From NCBI RefSeq assembly GCF_016907895.1, contig NZ_JAFBCV010000011.1, forward strand, positions 62,001 to 126,000: DNA of 64,000 nucleotides, given 5' to 3'. Within the stretch, counting starts at the first letter, position 1, and each line of letters starts with the position of its first letter. Position numbers and translations under genes: made by a program. Source of the stretch: Shouchella xiaoxiensis. GTDB taxonomy: Bacteria > Bacillota > Bacilli > Bacillales > Bacillaceae_D. Below are positions 16,876 to 23,834 of the stretch, one piece after another. Under the pieces are notes generated by a model. It saw only the letters and a program-made list of their open reading frames with translations. It had not been told where the DNA came from and made no database searches.

Positions 16876-16894
16876 CGTTTAGATACATACTCAT
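16868..16894 (-). CDS. Eight-codon leader ORF overlapping the opuAB start
   Basis: ATG at 16892-16894 follows GAGGTGA with an 8-base spacer and encodes MSMYLNDV, ending with TGA at 16868-16870, seven bases inside opuAB. The opuAB ATG lies within the last codons of this frame and has no Shine-Dalgarno of its own. I infer translational coupling by termination-reinitiation. It has no protein-level support beyond position. Confidence 0.5.
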   Translation of the reverse strand: MSMYLNDV

Positions 16895-16940
16895 GTACCG
16901 ATTCACCTCAACTTCAATTTTTTTCTAGCAACAACAAGTA

Positions 16941-16959
16941 GGCTAGCGCGAAGCTAGCC
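16941..16959 (-). other. Intercistronic hairpin between opuAC and opuAB
   Basis: GGCTAGC pairs perfectly with GCTAGCC around GCGAA, seven bases past the opuAC stop. It lacks an immediate T-run, so it is more likely a 3' mRNA-stabilising or attenuating element than a full terminator. It would favour excess binding protein over permease. Confidence 0.6.
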
Positions 16960-16965
16960 ACACTT

Positions 16966-17964
16966 TTATTCCATAGCGTCTAAGACTTTATCTGCAATGT
17001 CATCTGGTAACCAGCTTGTCCATAGGTCTTGGTGCTCTTCCATCCAGCGCATTGCTGCTTCTTCTTCCGAAAGACCGTCTTCCTCCATATAAGCAAGTGC
17101 AACTTCAGTTAATTCACTGCTCGTCTCATAGTTCTCGAGAAATTCGACTACTTCTGGCGCTTGATCTGGCAAGTGCTGATTGACTGCAACGGTTACATCA
17201 TTAGGTGGGAATTCTGTTGAACGATCTTCATTCCACTGCTCTTCATCATAAGGAGCTTCCTCAAGTAGCGTTAAATCATATTGAGCTGTAATGCCTGTTG
17301 GCTCCCAATAATAACCGACCCAACCTTCACCAGCTTCATATGCTCGCACTAAATCAATAACCATGGCAGAATCTGATCCTGGTGAGAATAAGTTAAATGT
17401 ATCTCCTAATCCGTATGTTTCAAACTTAATGCTCATATCTTCATGTACCGCCCAATCACTTGGCGCATTTAAGATACGACCCATACTTGAATCTTCTGGA
17501 TCTTGAAATACTTCTGGATAATTTGCTAAGTCTTCTACCGTTCTTAAATCAGGAGCCATTGGTTCAATGCCACGCTCCTCATCGCCTTCAATAACGTAGG
17601 TTGGGACATACAAACCTTGGACGTTATCATCAAAGTTTGTTGAAACTTCAATAATTTCTTCAGATTCAATCGACTCATCATAAAGCTCACGAATGTTATC
17701 TGTCCATATTTCCATATAGGCATTAATATCACCATCACGCAGCCCTTGAACGGTAATTGCAGTAGATCCCATTGTTGTTTCTGTCTCGTACTCATAGCCA
17801 TTTTCTATAATAAATTGTGCAATGGCGTTGTGAACGCGGATACTTTCCCACCCTGCATCGGCAAACGTAATGACAGAGATTTCATCATCTCCTGAATCAC
17901 TCCCGCATGCCGACAGCAGAGCGAGCGCTGCAACTAAACTTGACCCCATTATTAACTTCTTCAT
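16966..17964 (-). CDS. opuAC: Glycine betaine ABC transporter substrate-binding lipoprotein OpuAC
   Basis: 332 aa. Signal peptide with lipobox 'LLSAC' (Cys20). The ligand-binding fold starts 'ISVITFADAGWESIRVHNAIAQF'. Aromatic residues expected to cage the betaine head group are in 'DAGWES' and 'GYYWEPTG'. The mature protein is strikingly acidic (many Glu/Asp clusters), typical of exported proteins in alkaliphiles or halophiles. It is longer than B. subtilis OpuAC (293 aa). Being first in the operon differs from the opuAA-opuAB-opuAC order of B. subtilis. Exact solute (betaine, proline betaine, other) is not certain. Confidence 0.93.
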   Translation of the reverse strand: MKKLIMGSSLVAALALLSACGSDSGDDEISVITFADAGWESIRVHNAIAQFIIENGYEYETETTMGSTAITVQGLRDGDINAYMEIWTDNIRELYDESIESEEIIEVSTNFDDNVQGLYVPTYVIEGDEERGIEPMAPDLRTVEDLANYPEVFQDPEDSSMGRILNAPSDWAVHEDMSIKFETYGLGDTFNLFSPGSDSAMVIDLVRAYEAGEGWVGYYWEPTGITAQYDLTLLEEAPYDEEQWNEDRSTEFPPNDVTVAVNQHLPDQAPEVVEFLENYETSSELTEVALAYMEEDGLSEEEAAMRWMEEHQDLWTSWLPDDIADKVLDAME

Positions 17965-17992
17965 TGATTTACCCCTTTTTCATGTATTTTTA

Positions 17993-18008
17993 CATCCAAT
18001 AGTGGATG
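17993..18008. promoter_or_regulatory. 16-bp dyad in the opuAC leader
   Basis: CATCCA-ATAG-TGGATG is a perfect inverted repeat 29 bases upstream of the opuAC start codon and about 40 bases downstream of the predicted -10. It could be an operator for an osmotic regulator or a leader hairpin. Confidence 0.4.
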
Positions 18009-18048
18009 ATGTTACTGTATAAAAGGTGTTTCTGTACCAATGCTATCC

Positions 18049-18077
18049 ATTATAGTAAAGCGTTTTCTATTGAGCAA
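18049..18077 (-). promoter_or_regulatory. Predicted promoter of the opuA operon
   Basis: On the minus strand TATAAT (18049-18054) lies 17 bases downstream of TTGCTC (18072-18077). The perfect -10 with a poor -35 is common for osmotically controlled promoters. The remaining sequence 18078-18270 shows nothing else I can identify. Confidence 0.55.
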
Positions 18078-18270
18078 ATAGGCTATATAGCGTTATTCAT
18101 GAAGCAAACGTCTTAACCGTTGCTCACGCTAAACTGACTTTAGTCAAGCTTTTAAATCATGCCATATTCGACTCTATTCAACAATATTCGCTTTTTTTCG
18201 ATCTCTTTCAACCTAAAGTCCATACGACAGGATACTTTCCCATTCCCGGATTATGTCGACTGTAAACCTT

Positions 18271-18304
18271 AAAATAAAAAAAACCAAAGCAAATGCTTTG
18301 GTTT
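18271..18304 (-). terminator. Terminator of the 106-aa membrane protein gene
   Basis: AAACCAAAGCA pairs with TGCTTTGGTTT around two bases, followed on the minus strand by a T8 run and TTTT. Confidence 0.85.
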
Positions 18305-18623
18305 ATTCTTCTTCGTTCCTCTGTGGAAACACACCATTGGTTATTTTCCGAGCTGTTTTCTCGAGAAAGAACATCACTGTGAATAAAACAATGATAACAA
18401 ATAAAAAGCGAAGAATTAGTTGAACAATACTATTTGAAATACTTTCTGTTAGCGGAAATCCAACGTAAACAATAGCTAATAGAATAAGTGCTATTGATAG
18501 TGAGTATGCAAGTAAGACCCCTACAATCTGTGCAAAGCTCAGTTGCTTCATAACTTCTTTATTCTTTTGATAAAGAAAGAACAGAATCGCAACCCCAGCA
18601 ATTAATAGGAAATAAACGTTCAT
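18303..18623 (-). CDS. Small integral membrane protein, 106 aa
   Basis: Three or four hydrophobic helices ('VYFLLIAGVAILFFLY', 'IVGVLLAYSLSIALILLAIVYVGF', 'LILRFLFVIIVLFTVMFFLE') with a charged tail. AAAAGGTGG lies five bases from the ATG at 18621-18623. It is 29 bases downstream of the truncated 79-codon frame and ends in its own terminator. No family recognised. Confidence 0.65.
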   Translation of the reverse strand: MNVYFLLIAGVAILFFLYQKNKEVMKQLSFAQIVGVLLAYSLSIALILLAIVYVGFPLTESISNSIVQLILRFLFVIIVLFTVMFFLEKTARKITNGVFPQRNEEE

Positions 18624-18652
18624 TCGTACCACCTTTTCTCATTCAATCTTAC

Positions 18653-18892
18653 CTATTGTTGCCTTAATCTTTTCTTTTTTTCAAGTAAAATATGATAATC
18701 CTGTTCAAGCACGGCTTTTTCTTCTTCATCAGTTGCAAGACCCAATTTACCGATTATCTCTGTTAGCTTTAAATCAACCATTAATAATGAATCCTCTTCC
18801 AATGACCTTTCTCTTATTTTTGATTCAGCAAGCTCACGAATGACGGGCACTTCATCATAGAAAGAAAGCGTCAGTGTGAGTACGCTGTCCAA
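18653..18892 (-). pseudogene. C-terminal remnant of an unidentified gene
   Basis: A 79-codon frame with no credible start: its first possible codon is a TTG at 18890-18892 without a ribosome binding site, located inside an MFS coding fragment on the other strand. The product is strongly helical and charged ('LATDEEEKAVLEQDYHILLEKKKRLRQQ'). It runs head to head into the truncated transporter, so both appear cut at about 18860-18890. An internal ATG about 37 codons in has a GAGGA box and could still yield a 42-aa peptide. Function unknown. Confidence 0.5.
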
Positions 18893-19310
18893 TTTTGTTG
18901 GCCGCTTAAGCTTCGGCGTTATCTATGATCGATTTGGCTCTTATATTTCATTAATGATTAATCTAATCATGACGATTACAGCTCTTCTTTTAATGACGAT
19001 GGATACGAATACTGTCTTCTCTACACTTTGCATTGTTTTACTTGGTTTTTCTTTTGGTGGACTGTTAGTGGTTTTCCCACCGCTCACAAAAACGACTTTT
19101 GGGGAAAAGAACTTTGGTATGAATTATGCGATTGTTTTTCTCGGCTATTCAGGAGGAGCCTTTGTTGGACCTAGGATCGCCTCCTATTTTCAAGAAACGA
19201 CCGGCTCATTCACTACAGCTTACATTGTCGCCGCCATCCTTGGAGGCATTGGTGTTGGGCTCGTGGCATTAATTGTTTATGTAAATAAGCGAAGAGCTAA
19301 ATTAGCTTGA
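18861..19310 (+). pseudogene. C-terminal half of an MFS transporter (OxlT-like), 5' end missing
   Basis: The frame opens after a TAG at 18858-18860 and encodes only the last five or six helices. 'LSNFVGRLSFGVIYDRFGS' matches the central helix 7-8 loop motif of oxalate/formate-antiporter-like MFS proteins, and 'FLGYSGGAFVGPRIASYFQETTGSF' matches helices 10-11. About 200 N-terminal residues are absent; the only start, GTG at 18876, has no ribosome binding site. A good terminator remains. I call a 5'-deleted pseudogene at a rearrangement junction. Confidence 0.78.
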
Positions 19311-19318
19311 TGTATTAA

Positions 19319-19355
19319 CAAAGCCTAAGAACATTTTATTTGTTCTTAGGCTTTG
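19319..19355. terminator. Bidirectional terminator
   Basis: CAAAGCCTAAGAACA pairs with TGTTCTTAGGCTTTG (15 bp) with a TTTTATT loop. It overlaps the end of the convergent GNAT gene. Confidence 0.85.
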
Positions 19356-20028
19356 TTTCTTTTACAAACAATAGTTTGCTCTCTTCATTCTCTATTTGAA
19401 TCTCTACTCCTTGATACCCTCTTCTTAATAAGCTTTCTTGCTCAGAAAGATTGTCCGAGGGCAACCACTGTTGATCATCAAACACTTGATTGACTTTGTT
19501 TTGGTTCAAATCTTTAAAGAAAACGTAGCGCCAGTTACCGTTGTACTTCTTTTTTAAAGCAACGATCTCCATATTTTGCTTTAATTTATCCTTCAAGCTT
19601 GCTATATTTCCGGGGGCAACCGTTGCACACACATAGCGGTACTTACCATCTGCGTTAACAAGCAAGTCCATTAGCCTTTCCCCCATTTGTTGCTGTAAGC
19701 GCCACCCTCTAAATAATGGATGTACAAGGCTAATTTCTTGGTAAATGACTTTACTTAATTCCTGCTTCTCTAGCCCAGCATCAATTCCTAGATGATCGTC
19801 ATCACCTACTGATGGAATGAGCAAAGCCCGTGCGCCAATTAACTCATTGCCTTTAAAGGCTCCTATACATAAACCCTTTCCATTCAACAGGGCGGTGTAT
19901 TCTGTCTTACTTAACGTAGCCAATGTGGCACGATTAGTTAATGTCTCATAAACATGATTTTGTAAAGATAGCAGCTGGCTCAAATCTTGTTCATTCAATA
20001 TTCTAAAGTTAAATACAGTGTCAATCAT
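19336..20028 (-). CDS. GNAT-like acetyltransferase
   Basis: 230 aa. 'FRILNEQDLSQLLSLQNHVYETL' and 'GLCIGAFKGNELIGARALL' are the first GNAT strands. 'HPLFRGWRLQQQMGERLMDLL' replaces the acetyl-CoA motif A, and 'VAPGNIASLKDKLKQNM' is motif B. The C-terminal ~60 residues are extra. AGAAGGAT precedes the ATG by ten bases. Substrate unknown. Confidence 0.72.
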   Translation of the reverse strand: MIDTVFNFRILNEQDLSQLLSLQNHVYETLTNRATLATLSKTEYTALLNGKGLCIGAFKGNELIGARALLIPSVGDDDHLGIDAGLEKQELSKVIYQEISLVHPLFRGWRLQQQMGERLMDLLVNADGKYRYVCATVAPGNIASLKDKLKQNMEIVALKKKYNGNWRYVFFKDLNQNKVNQVFDDQQWLPSDNLSEQESLLRRGYQGVEIQIENEESKLLFVKETKPKNK

Positions 20029-20096
20029 GTTGTCGTCTATCCTTCTCTTCTCCTGACTTTAAATGGCTCATTTATTTTTCTGGTAGAGCTGGCACT

Positions 20097-21050
20097 CTAT
20101 CGCTCAATCCGCTCAATTTCTCCAAGTCGTGCCTGAACTTCCTCAAGGTAAGGCAAACCCTCATTATCCCCAATTACTTCAACAACCATTGATCCTATTG
20201 TATTTGCGAATAACAGCATCTTTTCAAGCGACCAACCTTGCAAATAGCCATACAAAAAACCAGCATCAAATCCATCGCCTGCCCCAACTGTGTCCACAAC
20301 TTTTGCTGCAAGTACAGGATTGGCTTTAAGTGTTTCTCCATTGTAGTGACCAATCGAACCATTTTCACCTCGTTTAATGATTGTATATTCAATACCCATC
20401 TCAACCGTTTGCTTAATCACTTCATCATGAGAACTTGTGCCGAGTAACAATTCTAATTCATCATCACCGGCTAGCAAAATATCAACATCTTTTAATAATG
20501 GAAATAGTGTCTGCCGAGCTTCTTCTTTACTCCAAAGACGTAAGCGTATGTTGGGATCAAAAGCAATTTTGACACCGTGTTCTTTTGCGAGCTTTATTGC
20601 TCGCTTCGTAACCTCGACATTCATTTGCGATAATGCAGGAAAAATACCGGTTAAATGCAGAATCTTAGCTTGTTTAAAATAATCTGGTTTTAAATCGTCT
20701 GGTGTTAATGTTTCTGTTGGCGACGGTTTGCGGTAATACAGCGTACGCCCTGCTCCGCTCGCCATTAATTCCTTAAATAACAAAGACGTTGCATACCCTT
20801 CAACAAGTCCAACTTCAGTCGTATCAATTCCTTCGCCTCGAGCAAATGTCTTAATGTGCTGTCCAAATTCATCTTTACCTAAGCGACTAATCCACCCAGA
20901 TGATAGCCCTAATCGAGCACAACCAATTGCGACATTTAATTCTGCTCCACCAATTCTCCGTTCAAATGATTGAACAAACTTTAACGGGCCTGTCGAGCTT
21001 GGGGAAAAAGCAATCATTGCATCACCAATTGTAATAACATCTTTCATCAT
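20097..21050 (-). CDS. kdgK: 2-keto-3-deoxygluconate kinase (PfkB family)
   Basis: 317 aa. PfkB signature 1 is 'RRIGGAELNVAIGCARLGL'; signature 2 with the catalytic Asp is 'DTVGAGDGFDAGFLYG'. 'IAFDPNIRLRLW' is characteristic of KDG kinases. It phosphorylates KDG to KDPG during pectin/uronate breakdown. GGAGG lies eight bases before the first ATG. It follows kdgR by 44 bases in one operon. The aldolase kdgA and permease kdgT that complete the B. subtilis operon are not downstream. Confidence 0.92.
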   Translation of the reverse strand: MMKDVITIGDAMIAFSPSSTGPLKFVQSFERRIGGAELNVAIGCARLGLSSGWISRLGKDEFGQHIKTFARGEGIDTTEVGLVEGYATSLLFKELMASGAGRTLYYRKPSPTETLTPDDLKPDYFKQAKILHLTGIFPALSQMNVEVTKRAIKLAKEHGVKIAFDPNIRLRLWSKEEARQTLFPLLKDVDILLAGDDELELLLGTSSHDEVIKQTVEMGIEYTIIKRGENGSIGHYNGETLKANPVLAAKVVDTVGAGDGFDAGFLYGYLQGWSLEKMLLFANTIGSMVVEVIGDNEGLPYLEEVQARLGEIERIER

Positions 21051-21094
21051 ATGTCTTTACCTCCACATTTTTAGTTGGTTAAATTATGCATGGA

Positions 21095-22099
21095 TTAAAT
21101 CGAATTTCTTCCCTTAAAAATTGGTTTAAATCGATAGATTGAATACTCTTCTAGCCTGCTATCATCAGCGATTCCTTCAAGCAGTAAGGTAGCCGCTTTC
21201 TTACCAATGGCATAAGTTGGCTGCGCGACTGTAGTAATTGCTGGTTTCATAAAGGATGCAAAAGGAACGTCATCCAGTCCAACTAGTGCTAGTTCTTCCG
21301 GAACTTGAACAGCAAGCTCTTGTAAACAATGGAGTGTTTTTTTTAATACAAAATCATTACCTGCAATAATGGAATCAGGTCGATTTTTTCCGTTTAATAT
21401 TGCCTTTAGTTCGGATGGAATTTTGTCTATTGGCACGGCAATCATTTGATTTTCCTGTTCGGATAAACCAAGTTCCATAATCATGGATTCAAATGCTTCT
21501 CGCCTTTCAATTCTTGGCGTAATAGGGTCGTTCATTTCAGGAAGCATTAACACAATCTTGCTTTTTCCTTTTGCCACTAATGCCCTTACAGCAATTCGAA
21601 TCATCTCATTGTTATCAACAAGCACTGTGTTAACGCTTACCTGTTCAAGTATCCGGTCAACAAATACGAGGGGAAACCCTTCTTCTGCATAAGCCGCTAA
21701 TAATTGTACATTTTTGTTTGTTGGAAAAACGATAAAACCATCGACCTGCTTTGCATAAAGCATCTCCAAATAGTTCTTCTCTTTTACAACATCATTATCA
21801 GTATTGCACACAATTACGTGTACACCTTGTTCATGACATGTGTCTTCAATAGCGCGTATTACCTCAGTTGAGAATGCGTGAAGAATGTTGGCCACAATTA
21901 CCGCTATCGTTTTTGATTTTCTCTGTCGCAATCCTTGTGCAAGTGCATTTGGTCGATAATTTAGTTGCTTAATTGCCTCTTCAATTTTTTCTTTTGTATC
22001 AGTAGCCATATAATGAAAGCGTCCATTTACATATTGTGAAATGGTACTTTTAGAAACACCCGCTTTTTGTGCCACATCCTCCATCGTAATTCGCTTCAC
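21095..22099 (-). CDS. kdgR: LacI-family repressor KdgR
   Basis: 334 aa. N-terminal LacI helix-turn-helix 'TMEDVAQKAGVSKSTISQYVNG' (residues 5-26) and hinge 'NALAQGLRQRKSKTIAVIVANI', then a periplasmic-binding-protein-like sensor domain. 'AFSTEVIRAIEDTCHEQGV' is very close to B. subtilis KdgR, which represses the kdgRKAT operon and is released by KDG. GTG start with GGAGA six bases upstream. A perfect 16-bp palindrome upstream is the probable operator. Confidence 0.92.
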   Translation of the reverse strand: MKRITMEDVAQKAGVSKSTISQYVNGRFHYMATDTKEKIEEAIKQLNYRPNALAQGLRQRKSKTIAVIVANILHAFSTEVIRAIEDTCHEQGVHVIVCNTDNDVVKEKNYLEMLYAKQVDGFIVFPTNKNVQLLAAYAEEGFPLVFVDRILEQVSVNTVLVDNNEMIRIAVRALVAKGKSKIVLMLPEMNDPITPRIERREAFESMIMELGLSEQENQMIAVPIDKIPSELKAILNGKNRPDSIIAGNDFVLKKTLHCLQELAVQVPEELALVGLDDVPFASFMKPAITTVAQPTYAIGKKAATLLLEGIADDSRLEEYSIYRFKPIFKGRNSI

Positions 22100-22117
22100 T
22101 ACAGCTCTCCACCCTTA

Positions 22118-22133
22118 ACTAAATCGATTTAGT
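22118..22133. promoter_or_regulatory. Palindromic KdgR operator
   Basis: ACTAAATCGATTTAGT is a perfect 16-bp palindrome with a central CG, as LacI-family proteins prefer. It lies 18 bases upstream of the kdgR start codon. Confidence 0.7.
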
Positions 22134-22152
22134 ATAAAGTAATTTTACCGCG

Positions 22153-22169
22153 ATGTAAGCGCATTTACA
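22153..22169. promoter_or_regulatory. cre-like site upstream of kdgR
   Basis: ATGTAAGCGCATTTACA matches the cre consensus except that the distal C is shifted by one base. CcpA control of the kdg operon is established in B. subtilis, so a cre here is expected. Confidence 0.55.
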
Positions 22170-22200
22170 ATCTCTTTCCACTAAATTATTTAATAGTACT

Positions 22201-22229
22201 TTGACAGATAGAGTACTTCCCATTATGAT
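22201..22229 (+). promoter_or_regulatory. Strong sigma-A promoter of the padR operon
   Basis: TTGACA (22201-22206), 17-base spacer, TATGAT (22224-22229). This is the best sigma-A match in the window and probably drives padR and the two downstream genes. Confidence 0.8.
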
Positions 22230-22265
22230 TACTCTATCAGATAGTACTCATGTAGATAGAGTAAT
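22207..22265. promoter_or_regulatory. Array of GATAGAGTA half-sites (PadR operators)
   Basis: GATAGAGTAC lies in the promoter spacer (22207-22216). ATTACTCTATC (22228-22238) and GATAGAGTAAT (22255-22265) form a perfect inverted repeat with 11-bp arms, and a diverged half-site GATAGTACTC lies between them. The cluster covers the spacer, -10 and start region, predicting autorepression. Confidence 0.6.
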
Positions 22266-22286
22266 TACTGCTAAGGAGGTGTTCTC

Positions 22287-22607
22287 ATTCGAAGTGACAT
22301 CTTAAGAGGTCATTTGGATTCAATCGTATTAAGCTTGCTTATTGAAGACGATCGTTATGGCTACGATATTTCCAAAGAGATTAGTTTACGAACAGAAGGA
22401 AAGTTCGAAGTGAAAGAGGGCACGTTATATGCCGTATTTCAACGGCTAGAAAAAAAAGCATACATCAGCTCTTATTACGGGGAACATTCACATGGTGGCA
22501 AACGCAAGTACTATACAATTACTGGAAACGGGAAGTCATACCTAAGATCGCTCAGTGCTGAGTGGAAGGAATTAAAGCAAGTCGTTGATTTATTTATGAA
22601 GGAGTGA
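22287..22607 (+). CDS. PadR family transcriptional regulator, probable ATT start
   Basis: 106 aa. Winged-helix PadR core: 'GHLDSIVLSLLIEDDRYGYDISKEI', 'KEGTLYAVFQRLEKKAYISSYY', 'GGKRKYYTITGNGKSYL'. Family members begin M-R-S-D-I-(I/L)-R-G-H-L-D; here that register begins with ATT at 22287, seven bases after AAGGAGG, and no ATG, GTG or TTG occurs between the box and TTG at 22314, which would cut the first helix. It probably controls its own operon with the HAAS and repeat membrane proteins. Confidence 0.85.
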   Translation: MRSDILRGHLDSIVLSLLIEDDRYGYDISKEISLRTEGKFEVKEGTLYAVFQRLEKKAYISSYYGEHSHGGKRKYYTITGNGKSYLRSLSAEWKELKQVVDLFMKE

Positions 22608-22613
22608 AGTGTA

Positions 22614-23045
22614 ATGAAAACGATTCGATCTCATGTCGAGCATTTGTTTCGTAATACCCCACAGTCTAAACAAACTGTACTATTAAAAGAAGAGATTATA
22701 GCGAATTTAGAGGAGAAAGTTTATGATTTAATTGAAATTGGAAAGAACGAGGAAGATGCAATCAACAAAGCGATCGTTGATTTAGGCGATATTGATGACC
22801 TTATTTCTGAAGTAGGATTTGAACAAAATGAGGGAAAAACTCCTCCCACAGGCCAGCAACGATATCCTAAATTGAATTTAGGCTTTTCCTTATGGGGGAG
22901 CGCTTTAATTATTGCTCTATTTATTTTCATTAATTACTATTATTCTCCAAATACAATCTGGTTCGTCTATCCCACTTTTGTGGTGCTGTGGTGGCCATTA
23001 GCGATGTTTTACTATTGGCGCCGACAAAAAGGAGCGCAGCAATGA
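22614..23045 (+). CDS. HAAS-domain (permease prefix) membrane protein
   Basis: 143 aa. Residues 1-65 are a helical HAAS domain ('LLKEEIIANLEEKVYDLIEIGKNEEDAINKAIVDLGDIDDLI'), the common partner of PadR regulators. Two membrane helices follow; the last has 'TIWFVYPTFVVLWWPLAMF', the same unit repeated in the next gene. The stop overlaps the start of that gene (ATGA). Likely a membrane sensor or anchor; no enzymatic motif. Confidence 0.82.
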   Translation: MKTIRSHVEHLFRNTPQSKQTVLLKEEIIANLEEKVYDLIEIGKNEEDAINKAIVDLGDIDDLISEVGFEQNEGKTPPTGQQRYPKLNLGFSLWGSALIIALFIFINYYYSPNTIWFVYPTFVVLWWPLAMFYYWRRQKGAQQ

Positions 23046-23818
23046 ACATAACCTTCAAAGGGGGTTCTTTTCTGTTTTTGTTGGTAGGTGCATTATTAAT
23101 TGTGACCTTGTTTACAGCTCCAGCCAATTGGTCACCTCTATATGTCGCTTTATTTTTACTCTTAAGCCCTTTTGTGCTTCTGTTAAACAAGCGATACGGT
23201 TATATTCTTTATTCCTCTCTTATGACCGTATCCATTCTTTTAATCATTTTGCTCATTAATTTATTAGAAACTCCTGAATACCTCTGGTTTATGTACTTCT
23301 GGTTTCCGCTTCTTTGGTGGCCTATTTCAGCTTTTGTTGGCCGTTATGCAAAAACGACTTTATTTGCAAGCGTTGCTTCACTGAGTATTATCCTTTATTA
23401 CGTTGTCTTAAATGTTTACATGCAGACTTCATTTCCATGGGCGCTCTTTCCTGCCTTTGCTCTCTTGTGGTGGCCCCTGTCTCTGGCATTTGCTAAAAAT
23501 TATAAGCTCTATTCCATTATAAGCTCTGTTTTCATTGCTAGCTTCTTTGTCTCACTTAATGCGATTACAACACCTGAAATTGCTTGGGCGATCTATCCCA
23601 TTTTCGTTGTTCTCTGGTGGCCTGTTGCGCTCTACTTTAGTCAAAAGCCATTCTTATTTTCCATGATTGCTTTTAGCATGCTTTCGATTTTCTTTGTTTG
23701 CGTGAATTACATCACTTCCCCGGCAACCATTTGGGCCGTTTACCCCATTTTCATTGCCATTTGGTGGCCACTTTCTCTTTATTTTTTCTCCTATAAAAAA
23801 AGACAATCAGTCAGTTGA
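23042..23818 (+). CDS. Membrane protein built of LWWP-containing tandem repeats
   Basis: 258 aa, about eight helices, nearly all hydrophobic. Four copies of a two-helix unit of about 45-50 residues each end in an aromatic motif: 'LWFMYFWFPLLWWPI', 'FPWALFPAFALLWWPL', 'IAWAIYPIFVVLWWPV', 'TIWAVYPIFIAIWWPL'. The preceding HAAS protein carries a fifth copy, so the unit has duplicated and moved between genes. The start is ATG 23042 with AAAGGAG. No known transporter motif. It may sense or act on the membrane. Confidence 0.75.
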   Translation: MNITFKGGSFLFLLVGALLIVTLFTAPANWSPLYVALFLLLSPFVLLLNKRYGYILYSSLMTVSILLIILLINLLETPEYLWFMYFWFPLLWWPISAFVGRYAKTTLFASVASLSIILYYVVLNVYMQTSFPWALFPAFALLWWPLSLAFAKNYKLYSIISSVFIASFFVSLNAITTPEIAWAIYPIFVVLWWPVALYFSQKPFLFSMIAFSMLSIFFVCVNYITSPATIWAVYPIFIAIWWPLSLYFFSYKKRQSVS

Positions 23819-23833
23819 CTGATTGTCTTTTGC
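23797..23833. terminator. Bidirectional terminator
   Basis: AAAAGACAATCAGTCA pairs with TGACTGATTGTCTTTT (16 bp, 2-base centre), between convergent genes. Confidence 0.9.
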
Positions 23834-23834
23834 A

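Noticed and set aside
18055-18071. cre-like GTAAAGCGTTTTCT in the opuAC promoter spacer
   Set aside because: Two of the most conserved cre positions (the initial TG) are lost, and carbon control of betaine uptake is not expected.
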